From contig JAFPUN010000002.1 in NCBI GenBank assembly GCA_017395365.1, forward strand, positions 49,126-113,125: a stretch of DNA of 64,000 bases, read 5' to 3'. This document shows positions 42,149-50,002 of this stretch, piece by piece (position 1 is the first letter of the stretch; each line of letters begins with the position of its first letter). A program made the translations under genes and the position numbers. The notes under the pieces are model-generated. The model worked only from the letters and a program-made list of their open reading frames with translations, was not told the DNA's origin and did not search any database. The DNA comes from Bacteroidales bacterium. GTDB taxonomy: Bacteria > Bacteroidota > Bacteroidia > Bacteroidales > F082.

Positions 42149-43390
42149 ATGTTGGAAAACAAATACACAGAATCCGTCCTCCCCAATGGCATCAGACTGA
42201 TACATAAGGAGAAGCCAGGCGAGATAGCCCATTTGGTGCTCATGGTGGAGACCGGCACTCGCGATGAATTGGCCCACGAGAATGGCCTTGCCCATTTCGT
42301 GGAGCACACCATCTTTAAAGGCACGCAAAACCGCAAGGCCTACCATATCTTGAGCTGCCTTGACAATGTAGGCGGCGACCTCAACGCCTTCACCACCAAG
42401 GAGGAGACATGCATCCAAGCCACATTCTTGAAGCAGCACTACAAACGCAGTCTCGACCTCTTCGCCGACATCGCCTTCCACTCCACTTTCCCCGAGAACG
42501 AGTTGGCCAAGGAGAAAGAAGTCATCTTGGATGAAATCAACTCCTATTTGGACTCGCCCTCCGACGAGATTTATGACCTGTTTGAAGAGATGGTCTTCAA
42601 CGGGCATCCGTTGGCACGCAACATCTTGGGTACCACCGAATTAGTAAAAGGCTTCCATCGCGAGGACATCCTCGCCTTCATGGCGCACAACTACAGCACC
42701 GACCAAATGATTTTGGCCAGCATCGGCGACATCAGCTTCAAGGAGTTCGAGAAGATGGCCATGGCCTATTTTGGAAGCCAGCCAGCGCACCTTATTAATA
42801 AAAAGAGGGTGAACTTCACGGGCTACAAACCCGAAAACCGATGCGACAAACGCAACAACCACTTGAGTCACTGCATCATTGGCGGTCTGGCGCCCGAATT
42901 CAGCAGTCCCATGAGGATGCCCATCGTGATGCTCAACAACATATTAGGTGGTCCAGCCATGAGTTCACGCCTCGGCTTGAACATCCGTGAGAAATATGGT
43001 TTTGCCTACAGCATCGAGTCGCAATATACCGCTTATAGCGATGTCGGCCTCATCAATGTCTATATGGGTGTCGACCCCGATTCTTTGGAGCGCGCCATCG
43101 AGTTGGTCCACAAAGAGTTGGATAAACTATGTCAACAGAGGTTGGGTACTTTGCAGTTGCATCACGCCAAACAGCAACTCATCGGCCAAGTCGCCTTGAG
43201 CTACGAGAGCGGCATGAATGAACTCTTGAGTGCCACCCGTTCCCTTCTCATGGGCGAGCCCATCGAATACATGGACGACATCATCCGCAATGTGGATGCG
43301 GTGACGGCTGACGACATTCTCGAGATAGCCAATCAAGTGTTTGACAAGAGGCAATTGAGCCAGATTGTTTTTCTAGGAGATACCCCGTAG
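42149..43390 (+). CDS. M16 family zinc peptidase (processing-peptidase type)
   Basis: 413 residues, one complete M16 unit with N- and C-terminal halves. The inverted zinc motif HFVEH is at residues 49-53 (His49, Glu52, His53), and the distal Glu is in KEKEVILDEINSY about 76 residues later. The C-terminal half has the R/Y-type segment LGLNIREKYGFAYSIESQYT. There is no signal peptide, so a cytoplasmic or unusually exported location is possible. The stop codon TAG lies within a small palindrome (TACCCCGTAGGGGTT), so the last two residues (TP) come from repeat sequence. Confidence 0.92.
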   Translation: MLENKYTESVLPNGIRLIHKEKPGEIAHLVLMVETGTRDELAHENGLAHFVEHTIFKGTQNRKAYHILSCLDNVGGDLNAFTTKEETCIQATFLKQHYKRSLDLFADIAFHSTFPENELAKEKEVILDEINSYLDSPSDEIYDLFEEMVFNGHPLARNILGTTELVKGFHREDILAFMAHNYSTDQMILASIGDISFKEFEKMAMAYFGSQPAHLINKKRVNFTGYKPENRCDKRNNHLSHCIIGGLAPEFSSPMRMPIVMLNNILGGPAMSSRLGLNIREKYGFAYSIESQYTAYSDVGLINVYMGVDPDSLERAIELVHKELDKLCQQRLGTLQLHHAKQQLIGQVALSYESGMNELLSATRSLLMGEPIEYMDDIIRNVDAVTADDILEIANQVFDKRQLSQIVFLGDTP

Positions 43391-43450
43391 GGGTTGCCTT
43401 TTCATAACCGACAAACGCCAACGCATTAAAAGTACCCCATAGGGGTTTAC
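43381..43450. repeat. Pair of small ACCCC/GGGGT palindromes
   Basis: TACCCCGTAGGGGTTG at 43381-43396 and GTACCCCATAGGGGTTTAC at 43432-43450. The first contains the stop codon of the M16 gene. Confidence 0.65.
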
Positions 43451-43584
43451 TTTTAAACGGAATTATTTGGTTTAAAACAACCATTTTATCAATTATATTG
43501 ATTAGAACAAAAAATAATGCATTTTTTATCATCTTGCAACACAAAGGTTTATGTCAAGTGACGAAAAATAATTGAAAAAAAAGC

Positions 43585-43614
43585 TTGACAAAACATCTTG
43601 AGGTTGTATATTTG
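43585..43614 (+). promoter_or_regulatory. Near-consensus promoter without an obvious gene
   Basis: TTG at 43585-43587, exactly 19 nt, TATATTTG at 43607-43614, then CAAT. The match is as good as the promoters of recognised genes in this window. Confidence 0.6.
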
Positions 43615-43966
43615 CAATATGAAACGACAAATATATAACTTGAAACGGATTTTTTTCATTTAAAATAACAATTCGGGGATTAGGCTGAAAAACTGACAAC
43701 ATGAAACAAAATTACCAAATTGCTCACCCAAAAACGAACGACATGAAACAAGACCACGAGACACCCCTTCACTCTTTGCTTCCAACCCCGTGAAAGACCG
43801 ACAACCCCTCCGCTTCGACGACGGCGTCTAGCCCGAGAGCGTTGAACGACAAAACACAATGCTAAATGCGCAATGTCACAATGCTAGCTCATATCCCACC
43901 GGGGTCTAAACACAGAAAGAACAAAAAGTAAGTGCTTTTTTCATAATGATTGGTTTTAGTTGATTT
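43615..43966 (+). other. About 350 bp downstream of the orphan promoter: possible non-coding RNA or small peptide
   Basis: No convincing gene is seen. The stretch contains three copies of ATGAAAC(A/G)A (near 43619, 43702 and 43744). One short frame, at 43701-43793, would give 30 residues starting MKQNYQIAHPKTND and ending LLPTP. Composition changes from AT-rich to mixed at about 43760. I see no strong terminator hairpin with a T-run before the palindrome at 43967. It could be a small RNA, a leader or a decayed gene. Confidence 0.35.
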
Positions 43967-43994
43967 GTAGAGACGTTGCGTGCAACGTCTCTAC
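43967..43994. repeat. 28-bp GTAGAGACG palindrome, copy 2
   Basis: GTAGAGACGTTGCG pairs exactly with its reverse complement TGCAACGTCTCTAC except at the centre. It lies 14 bp beyond the purE stop and may help end purE transcription. Confidence 0.85.
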
Positions 43995-44008
43995 TTATTT
44001 CAACCCAA

Positions 44009-44515
44009 TCAGTTCGTCTTGAACTTGTACTGCACTTCCTTCAGCTCGGCATTAGCCTTCGTGATCTTGTTCTTCAGGTTTTCCTTGTAGTTTGCCACCT
44101 TGGCAGCTATTTCAGCATCGCCTAAAGCCAGCATTTCGGCGGCGAGGATAGCCGCATTAAGGGCCCCATTCACGCCCACCGTAGCCACAGGAATGCCAGG
44201 AGGCATCTGGATGATGGACAGCATGGCGTCGAGGCCGTCGAGCATACCTTTCACGGGAACGCCTATGACGGGCAAGGTGGTGTTGGCGGCAATCACGCCC
44301 GGCAGGGCAGCGGCCATGCCTGCGGCAGCGATGATGACTTTGATGCCACGGCCTTGGGCTTCGCGGGCGAAGGTTTCGACTTCTTGTGGCGTGCGATGCG
44401 CGCTGAGGGCGTTCATCTCGAACGGGATTTCCATCTCGTCGAAGAACTGCGCGGCTTTTTCGAGAACGGGAAGATCGCTGGTGCTTCCCATGATGATGCT
44501 TACAATTGGGTTCAT
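44009..44515 (-). CDS. purE: N5-carboxyaminoimidazole ribonucleotide mutase
   Basis: 168 residues from the ATG at 44513-44515. It is a class I PurE, converting N5-CAIR to CAIR in purine synthesis. Signature segments are IIMGSTSDLPVLEKAAQF, NALSAHRTPQEV (catalytic His region), AAAGMAAALPGVIAANT and VGVNGALNAAILAAEML. The upstream frame to a TTG at 44524 is not needed. The promoter box is at 44681-44688, so the mRNA leader of about 160 nt contains a 135-bp repeat element with terminal inverted repeats. It is divergent from hpt, another purine gene. Confidence 0.95.
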   Translation of the reverse strand: MNPIVSIIMGSTSDLPVLEKAAQFFDEMEIPFEMNALSAHRTPQEVETFAREAQGRGIKVIIAAAGMAAALPGVIAANTTLPVIGVPVKGMLDGLDAMLSIIQMPPGIPVATVGVNGALNAAILAAEMLALGDAEIAAKVANYKENLKNKITKANAELKEVQYKFKTN

Positions 44516-44531
44516 AACTGTCAACTTTTGT

Positions 44532-44666
44532 CACAAAACCTCCAAAACTAACAAAACCCATGCGGATTTGGGAAAGCAGCCAACTGGCCTGCTTTCCGGC
44601 GGCAACACGGTTGTGTAGCCGCCCTCGCTTCTCTTTGAAGTTTTGACATGTTTTGTTAGTTTTGTG
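44532..44666. repeat. MITE-like element with terminal inverted repeats, copy 1 (purE leader)
   Basis: It begins CACAAAAC and ends GTTTTGTG, with further ACAAAAC/GTTTTGT pairing inside. Internal hairpins are GGAAAGCAGGCC-like (GAAAGCAGCCAACTGGCCTG, then CTTTC) and CGGCGGC...GCCGCC. A second copy is at 46017-46157. There is no coding capacity. Confidence 0.8.
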
Positions 44667-44680
44667 ATTATTAACTCCTG

Positions 44681-44688
44681 CAAAAATA
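44681..44688 (-). promoter_or_regulatory. -7 box of purE
   Basis: TATTTTTG followed by CAGGAG on the minus strand, about 165 bp before the purE start. Confidence 0.6.
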
Positions 44689-44706
44689 GTTTTTTTCCCC
44701 ATGCGG

Positions 44707-44736
44707 TTGACCCAATGGAAGCATTTTGTATATTTG
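44707..44736 (+). promoter_or_regulatory. Promoter of hpt
   Basis: TTG at 44707-44709, 19 nt, TATATTTG at 44729-44736; the leader to the ATG at 44780 is about 40 nt. Confidence 0.7.
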
Positions 44737-44779
44737 TAACCTCTAAACAATCGGGAAAGAAAAAGACAATCCTTTGAAA

Positions 44780-45316
44780 ATGAAAACGGTAAAAGTTATA
44801 GACAAGGAATTTGGGCTGTATATCCCCCAAGAAAAAATCGAGAGCAGCATCCAAAATGTGGCCAACCAGATCAACCAAGACATGGAAGGCATGAATCCGT
44901 TGTTTCTCGTGATTCTCAATGGCGCCTTCATGTTCGCGTCAGAGCTGTTCAAGCGCATCACCATCCCCTGCGAGATTAGCTTCGTCAAGTTGTCGTCGTA
45001 TGCGGGCACCGAGACCACCAGCGTCGTACGCGAGCTCATCGGCTTGGACCATCCTTTGAACGGCCGTCATGTGGTCATCGTGGAAGACATCGTCGACACG
45101 GGCCACACCTTGCGCTACACCACCCAAAAACTCCGCGACCTGAAGGCCTCCGACGTGCGCATCGCCACGCTTTTCTTCAAGCCGGACAACTTCAAATACA
45201 CCTACCCCATCGACTACAAAGGCATGGAGATCGGCAACGAGTTTATCGTTGGCTATGGTTTGGATTATGACCAACAAGGGAGAAATCTGCCAGATATTTA
45301 TAAAATCATCGAATAA
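44780..45316 (+). CDS. hpt: Hypoxanthine phosphoribosyltransferase
   Basis: 178 residues from the ATG at 44780 (TTG two codons earlier rejected). The enzyme salvages hypoxanthine and guanine with PRPP. The PRPP-binding loop VVIVEDIVDTGHTL is at residues 98-111. The flexible loop KLSSYAGTETTS (70-81) and the C-terminal base-binding segment VGYGLDYDQQGRNLPDIY are typical of the family. It is divergent from purE and upstream of adk, so three nucleotide-metabolism genes are clustered. A repeat-rich 120-bp gap separates it from adk. Confidence 0.95.
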   Translation: MKTVKVIDKEFGLYIPQEKIESSIQNVANQINQDMEGMNPLFLVILNGAFMFASELFKRITIPCEISFVKLSSYAGTETTSVVRELIGLDHPLNGRHVVIVEDIVDTGHTLRYTTQKLRDLKASDVRIATLFFKPDNFKYTYPIDYKGMEIGNEFIVGYGLDYDQQGRNLPDIYKIIE

Positions 45317-45319
45317 ACG

Positions 45320-45420
45320 GCCTCTGGCTCCTGGCCTCTGGCTTCTGGCAACTTCATGAAGAAGATATACTACACACCTAATTGAAAGTTGCAGCAGCCA
45401 ATAGCCAGCAGCCAATAGCC
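45320..45420. repeat. Imperfect inverted repeat of TGGC-rich units between hpt and adk
   Basis: The left arm has tandem CCTCTGGCTCCTGGC-type units (45320-45353). The right arm has CAGCCAATAGCCAGCAGCCAA (45391-45411 region), the approximate reverse complement. The loop is 34 nt. No coding sequence is visible. Confidence 0.6.
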
Positions 45421-45440
45421 AACCAAAAACAAACAACACT

Positions 45441-46010
45441 ATGCTAAACATCGTACTTTTTGGCCCTCCTGGGGCTGGCAAGGGAACGCAATCGCAGTTC
45501 CTGCGCGAGAAATATAACCTGACCTATATCTCCACCGGCGAAATCCTCCGTGAGGAAATCGCAGCCGAGAGCGAGTTGGGCTTGCAAGTGAAAGAAATCA
45601 TCAGCCAGGGCAACCTCGTCTCCGACGAGATCGTGGCCCAGATCATCGAGAAGAAACTCTCCGAGAACATGGACTCGGCCGGTTTCCTCTTCGACGGTTA
45701 TCCGCGAACGGTGCGCCAAGCCGAGATCCTGGACGAGATGATGGAAAAATACGAAATGTCGCTGACTGGTGTGTTGAGCCTCGAAGTACCCGAGAAGCTT
45801 CTCATCGAGCGCATGTTGGAGCGCGGCAAGACTAGCGGTCGCGCCGACGACAACATCGAATCCATCAAGAAACGGTTCGTGGAATACAACGAGAAGACAC
45901 ATCCTGTGCTCGACTTCTACGAAGACAAGGGCAACCTGCATCCGGTGAACGGCGTAGGCGAGATCCCGCAAATCTTCGAGAACCTCTGCACCGTCATTGA
46001 CGCTTTATAG
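45441..46010 (+). CDS. adk: Adenylate kinase
   Basis: A 189-residue enzyme interconverting ATP + AMP and 2 ADP. The P-loop GPPGAGKGT is at residues 8-16, STGEILREE (AMP site) at about 32-40, and LFDGYPRTVRQAE at about 83-95. It is the short type with no zinc-binding LID: only GKTSGRADDN links the core. Bacteroidota adenylate kinases are commonly of this length. The stop is followed 6 bp later by copy 2 of the MITE-like element. Confidence 0.96.
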   Translation: MLNIVLFGPPGAGKGTQSQFLREKYNLTYISTGEILREEIAAESELGLQVKEIISQGNLVSDEIVAQIIEKKLSENMDSAGFLFDGYPRTVRQAEILDEMMEKYEMSLTGVLSLEVPEKLLIERMLERGKTSGRADDNIESIKKRFVEYNEKTHPVLDFYEDKGNLHPVNGVGEIPQIFENLCTVIDAL

Positions 46011-46016
46011 GATTAT

Positions 46017-46157
46017 CACAAAACCCACAAAACAATCAAAACTTCTTTGTAGTAGAGGGAAAGCGGCCAACTGGCCCGCTTTCCGGCGGCGACAGAGTTG
46101 TGCGCCGTCCTCCTCTTTGACAAATAAAACGGTTTTGTGGGTTTTGTATGTTTTGTG
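46017..46157. repeat. MITE-like element with terminal inverted repeats, copy 2 (between adk and the acyltransferase)
   Basis: It runs CACAAAAC to GTTTTGTG and includes GGAAAGCGGCCAACTGGCCC, then GCTTTCC and CGGCGGCGACAGAGTTGTGC, then GCCG. The internal core is about 85% like copy 1 (44532-44666). It lies between convergent genes. Confidence 0.8.
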
Positions 46158-46164
46158 AGAAAAA

Positions 46165-46914
46165 TCAGTGTTCCCAGCGAATGTCGTGCTTGAGGACAAC
46201 TGGCGGGTTGCCGCCAATGACCTGATGCTCGCCGTTGAAGGAGGAGGTCAGCAGCGTGCCTGCAGCCACGACTGTATTGTTTGGCACCTCGGCACCTTTC
46301 AGCAACACGCATTTGCAACCAATCCACACATGGTCGCCCACTAGAATGGGTTTGTCGGGATTGATGCGTTCGTTTTCCATATCATTTGACACGGGATGCG
46401 GGACTTCAGGACACGGGACAGAACTAGAGTCCCGCGTCTCGCGTCTCGAAGTCTCGTGTCCATTATACAAGGGATGCTCGTCGGTGTCCATCACGAGGAT
46501 GTCCCAACTCAACAGGCAGTCATTGCCAAAGCGGATTTCCTTGGCACAGACGATGGTGCTTTCAGCCGTCATATTGAAATCCGCACCAAAGCACAAATTT
46601 CCCCTCACCGAAATCTTCGAGCCATGCCCGAGACTCGCCTTGCCGCCGAAACTCACCGTGCCACTCACCTGCCAGATGCCACGTGAGCGTTTGCGGTCGT
46701 AGTGGCCCACATCGCCAAAACCGATTTTTACCATTGCCCTTTCCACCTTTTCGGGGAGCTCCACCTTGCCGTGCAGCTCGCGCAGATAAGTGCGGTGCGA
46801 CACCACGACGGGCAGCTTCAAAGCCGTCTTCAGCGGAAAATAATGCAGGTTGAAACGCAGCGTCTTCGGAATCGAACGAATGATATTAAAGAAATCGAAA
46901 GCGGTCATGGACAT
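46165..46914 (-). CDS. Left-handed beta-helix (hexapeptide) acyltransferase
   Basis: 249 residues. Hexapeptide-repeat sequence (V/I/L-G-x-x-x-x) runs from about residue 85 to 240: VSFGGKASLGHGSKISVRGN, then ILVGDHVWIGCKCVLLKGAE and VIGGNPPVVLKHDI. This is the fold of serine- or sugar-acetyltransferases such as those modifying surface polysaccharide. The acceptor is unknown. The insertion HETSRRETRDSSSVPCPEVP followed by HPVS, around residues 153-176 between LYNG and NDMENERINPDKP, is encoded by an inverted-repeat sequence and is absent from the usual family pattern. Confidence 0.85.
   Translation of the reverse strand: MSMTAFDFFNIIRSIPKTLRFNLHYFPLKTALKLPVVVSHRTYLRELHGKVELPEKVERAMVKIGFGDVGHYDRKRSRGIWQVSGTVSFGGKASLGHGSKISVRGNLCFGADFNMTAESTIVCAKEIRFGNDCLLSWDILVMDTDEHPLYNGHETSRRETRDSSSVPCPEVPHPVSNDMENERINPDKPILVGDHVWIGCKCVLLKGAEVPNNTVVAAGTLLTSSFNGEHQVIGGNPPVVLKHDIRWEH
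46388..46461. repeat. Inverted repeat embedded in the acyltransferase gene
   Basis: GACACGGGATGCGGGACTTC at one end and GTCTCGCGTCTCGAAGTCTC, then GTGTCC at the other form imperfect complementary arms rich in GGGAC/GTCCC and GAGAC/GTCTC. They are translated in frame. Confidence 0.7.
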
Positions 46915-47051
46915 CGGATTGATTGGGCAAAAATAGGGTTTTTAGACATATAATTGCCATTAATTGAACACGAATTTTTCAAAAATACAGCCATGGTATT
47001 ATTGCCTGTTTTAATCACCGAAGAAGAAAAATTAGATTTAAAGTGTAAAGA

Positions 47052-47084
47052 TTTGCATTTGAATTGAAAGATTACCTATATTTG
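47052..47084 (+). promoter_or_regulatory. Promoter of the first CarboxypepD_reg gene
   Basis: TTTG at 47052-47055, 21 nt, TATATTTG at 47077-47084; leader about 40 nt. Confidence 0.65.
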
Positions 47085-47129
47085 TCACAATAAAATGTAC
47101 CGATTGGCAACTCAAAAACTACCTGAAAC

Positions 47130-48392
47130 ATGAAAAAGACAACTTTTCTTTTGATGCTTTTCTGTCTCGGTTTCATCTATCAGATTGTCGCCCAGGAACG
47201 CCAAGTCATCCAAGGTTACTGTAAGGATGAGAACGGCAAAGCCATTGAGAATGTAAGTGTCTACGCCCACGACTCACTGCTCGTTTCAGTCACTGACGAG
47301 CAGGGCCGCTTCACCTACGGTTATGCCAAAGCCAGCGAAAAACTCCGTTTCGCGCACATGGTCTTTGAGCCGACCTATTACACCATAAAAGACAAAGACA
47401 TCAACGGCAAGAACCTGACAATCAGAATGAAAACAAAGAGCCATGAATTGCTTGAAGTGGAAGTGACAGCCAATGCTCCTCAAATCGTTTTCGACAATCC
47501 CGTGATGACCGTCATCGATTACACCCTCCGTGAAGACGGCATCTATATGATTGTCTATCGTCGCCGCAATTCCGCCCTACTCCACCTCTCATTTGATGGA
47601 GACACACTGCACGAAATGCCCATCTCCTCGCGTTACAAATACCTCAGCAAAGATGCGTTCGGCGAAATCCATGCTATCAGCGACTACAAAGTCGATCAAC
47701 TTGGATTTCAAGAATCGATAGACGGTAAGAAGATTTTCATGAATTTTTACAATTCCATGTCACGGAAAACATTCTATGACCAATTCTCGACCATTTTGGC
47801 CGCTTCCGACAGCATATTCGTGACAGGACGGTATTATTACTACAATAAAGAATTGGGCTACTACCGGAACAGATTGGGTAGCGACAAAGAACCGGAATTG
47901 CTCCATTACATCGTTGACGAAGAAGGGCGGGACGACATTTGGCTGCTGACTCATACAGGAGGCATCGGCGCCAATTTTTGGGTGGCCGACCCTATTTACA
48001 ACCCTATCTATGCCATCGACAACAAGTTCTATCTCTTTGCCTACACCGACCGCGAGACCATTGTCTTCGATGCCGTCGGCAATGAATTGGAGCGCTATCC
48101 CCTCACCTTACACGAATACCGCAAATGGAACGGCAAGATGGTGCCCGACCGCCGCTGGAAACAAAAGATGATGATGGATGTGGCGCGAAAGGAATTCTAC
48201 ACTTTTTTCGTCACCGACGGTATCTACACTTTGAAGCGCATCGACCTGAAAACCGGAACGGCCACCTCCGTGATGGACCTCAGCGGCTATCCTTTTGCGC
48301 AAAACATGAGGATACATGACGGCGTTTTGTATTTCATTTATCCGACGGGCATCAACCACCGAAAGGCATTGTATCAGGTGAGGATAGAATGA
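47130..48392 (+). CDS. Exported protein with N-terminal carboxypeptidase-regulatory-like domain, paralogue A
   Basis: 420 residues. Signal peptide MKKTTFLLMLFCLGFIYQIVAQ, then a CarboxypepD_reg-like beta-sandwich (about residues 25-105: VIQGYCKDENGKAIENVSVY ... DEQGRFTY). About 310 residues follow without a recognised domain, with beta-propeller-like periodicity (repeated D-G/Y turns). There is no TonB-dependent receptor barrel, although the N-terminal domain is common in SusC-like proteins. The next gene is a diverged paralogue with the same layout. Function is unknown; a cell-envelope role is inferred from the signal peptide. Confidence 0.75.
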   Translation: MKKTTFLLMLFCLGFIYQIVAQERQVIQGYCKDENGKAIENVSVYAHDSLLVSVTDEQGRFTYGYAKASEKLRFAHMVFEPTYYTIKDKDINGKNLTIRMKTKSHELLEVEVTANAPQIVFDNPVMTVIDYTLREDGIYMIVYRRRNSALLHLSFDGDTLHEMPISSRYKYLSKDAFGEIHAISDYKVDQLGFQESIDGKKIFMNFYNSMSRKTFYDQFSTILAASDSIFVTGRYYYYNKELGYYRNRLGSDKEPELLHYIVDEEGRDDIWLLTHTGGIGANFWVADPIYNPIYAIDNKFYLFAYTDRETIVFDAVGNELERYPLTLHEYRKWNGKMVPDRRWKQKMMMDVARKEFYTFFVTDGIYTLKRIDLKTGTATSVMDLSGYPFAQNMRIHDGVLYFIYPTGINHRKALYQVRIE

Positions 48393-48482
48393 AATTATGA
48401 TTGATTATTTATCAAAGTCGGTATGATTTTTGTATTATTTAACCTGAATCTTTCCTGGTTAAATCCTCAAAAATCACACTCC

Positions 48483-49934
48483 ATGAAGAAGATTTACATT
48501 CTATTGCTTTTTGCAACGTTAACTTTTCAATGCGCCGTGTCACAAAACGCCAAAACCACCGTTTACGGCAACCTCGGCGTGGAGAACGTGAACATCAGCA
48601 TCGTGAACACGCCTTACGGCACCAGCACCGATGCCAAAGGGCATTACGAACTGCCGCTTTTCGACCGCTCGGAGGCCGTCAACCTTTATTATTCGTGTAT
48701 CGGCTATCAGGATACGGTAGTGAGCTTTACGCCAAGACAATTACAGCGTGATTCCATCAACATCAGTTTCCGAATGCGCAAGATGAGTTATGACCTTCAG
48801 GAAGTGGGCGTCTCGGCAAGCAAAGACTTTTACCGTTCTGGTTCCAACCGCAACATCGCCGACATCGCGTTTTTAGGCGGGAAAATCTACCTTTTGGAGA
48901 ACAAACCCAAGACTTCATCGATGGTCGTCCTCGACGCCGAAGGCGTTGAACAAGCCCGCAAGGACTTCGACCAACTCTTTGAAAAGTTCCACATTGACGC
49001 TTTCGACGATCTCATTCTCGTTGGTCAAGACAGTTGTCTGCAAGTGTATCTCGATGAAAAGCAAGGCATTTTGCCCGTTTCCACCTTCTCACGCGATGAT
49101 TACCGCAACAAACTCCTCAAAATCGTTTGCGAGTACAACGGGGCTTACATCGTAAGGACCATCGTTCACGACCGAGGACTTTACTGGCTCAAATTCAACC
49201 ACGGCAAAAGCCAGGATTTCCTTTACATGAAGAAAGACGGCTCCATGGAGAAACCCCAATATTTATGCAGTTTCATCGACACCCTCGGCTACCGCGCCTG
49301 CCAGTCGCAATGGATGAAAATCCAAAACGAATACCATCAAGCGATGGCAGAAAACTTCACCCTCGAGTCCTTCTACGATGAGAACGGGAACAGTGAAGGA
49401 GAAAGCATAACCTCCATGAGCATCAAAAAAGCGGAACGAGGAAGCCCAGGCATTGACCTCATTAACGAGGGAACTTGGGACGGAAATTTGGTACGCTTGG
49501 CAGAAACCCCAACCTTGCTTGGGATGATACAATGGTATTGCTCCATGCTGGCCAAAAAGGAATTCCAGATTGTCCCCTTGAAAGTCAACGGCATGCTTCA
49601 ATTCGTCGGTCTTGACAACCGTGAAATCGTGGAAATCGGCCCCGACTTCAAGATTGCGAAAAGACAACCATTGAAAATCACTTCGGGAGAGCAATGTTTC
49701 AAAAACGAGTTCCTCACCGACAAAGCCACAGGCAAAACTTACGGTCTTTTTGTGGAAGACGGGATGAACCACATCGGTCTCTATGACCCCGAAGCGGGCG
49801 CAGTGGGTATGGGACAAAAAGCCAGCAAGAAGATTTATCCAAGGGTATTCAAGGTGCATGGCGGCTATGCCTACAGCGTGTTTTTCGATTCAGGTAGCAA
49901 TCGAGGAGTGATTAGTCGGATGAAGATTGAATAG
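48483..49934 (+). CDS. Exported protein with N-terminal carboxypeptidase-regulatory-like domain, paralogue B
   Basis: 483 residues from the ATG at 48483; the frame extends upstream without signal-peptide character. Signal peptide MKKIYILLLFATLTFQCAVSQ. The CarboxypepD_reg-like domain (about 25-110: NISIVNTPYGTSTDAKGHY ... SCIGYQDTVVSF) resembles that of the preceding gene. The remainder has short strand repeats with FLGGKIYLLENKP and RRVFKVHGGYAYSVFF-like ends. The genes are 90 bp apart and share the ending pattern 'ISRMKIE' / 'LYQVRIE', indicating duplication. Function is unknown. Confidence 0.75.
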   Translation: MKKIYILLLFATLTFQCAVSQNAKTTVYGNLGVENVNISIVNTPYGTSTDAKGHYELPLFDRSEAVNLYYSCIGYQDTVVSFTPRQLQRDSINISFRMRKMSYDLQEVGVSASKDFYRSGSNRNIADIAFLGGKIYLLENKPKTSSMVVLDAEGVEQARKDFDQLFEKFHIDAFDDLILVGQDSCLQVYLDEKQGILPVSTFSRDDYRNKLLKIVCEYNGAYIVRTIVHDRGLYWLKFNHGKSQDFLYMKKDGSMEKPQYLCSFIDTLGYRACQSQWMKIQNEYHQAMAENFTLESFYDENGNSEGESITSMSIKKAERGSPGIDLINEGTWDGNLVRLAETPTLLGMIQWYCSMLAKKEFQIVPLKVNGMLQFVGLDNREIVEIGPDFKIAKRQPLKITSGEQCFKNEFLTDKATGKTYGLFVEDGMNHIGLYDPEAGAVGMGQKASKKIYPRVFKVHGGYAYSVFFDSGSNRGVISRMKIE

Positions 49935-49964
49935 GTTTTCGGGGACAACAATTAGGTTTTTATC

Positions 49965-49972
49965 TATATTTG
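49965..49972 (+). promoter_or_regulatory. -7 box of the small lipoprotein gene
   Basis: TATATTTG followed by CCCC, 30 bp before the ATG. Confidence 0.6.
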
Positions 49973-50002
49973 CCCCGTCAAACCAATCAAATCTATTTCA
50001 TC

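Noticed and set aside
43281-43544. Open frame of 87 codons on the minus strand
   Set aside because: It overlaps the M16 gene end and the small palindromes, with no promoter or domain.
44516-44680. Purine riboswitch in the purE leader
   Set aside because: The sequence is a dispersed element with a second copy beside adk's 3' end, and no purine-riboswitch core is visible.
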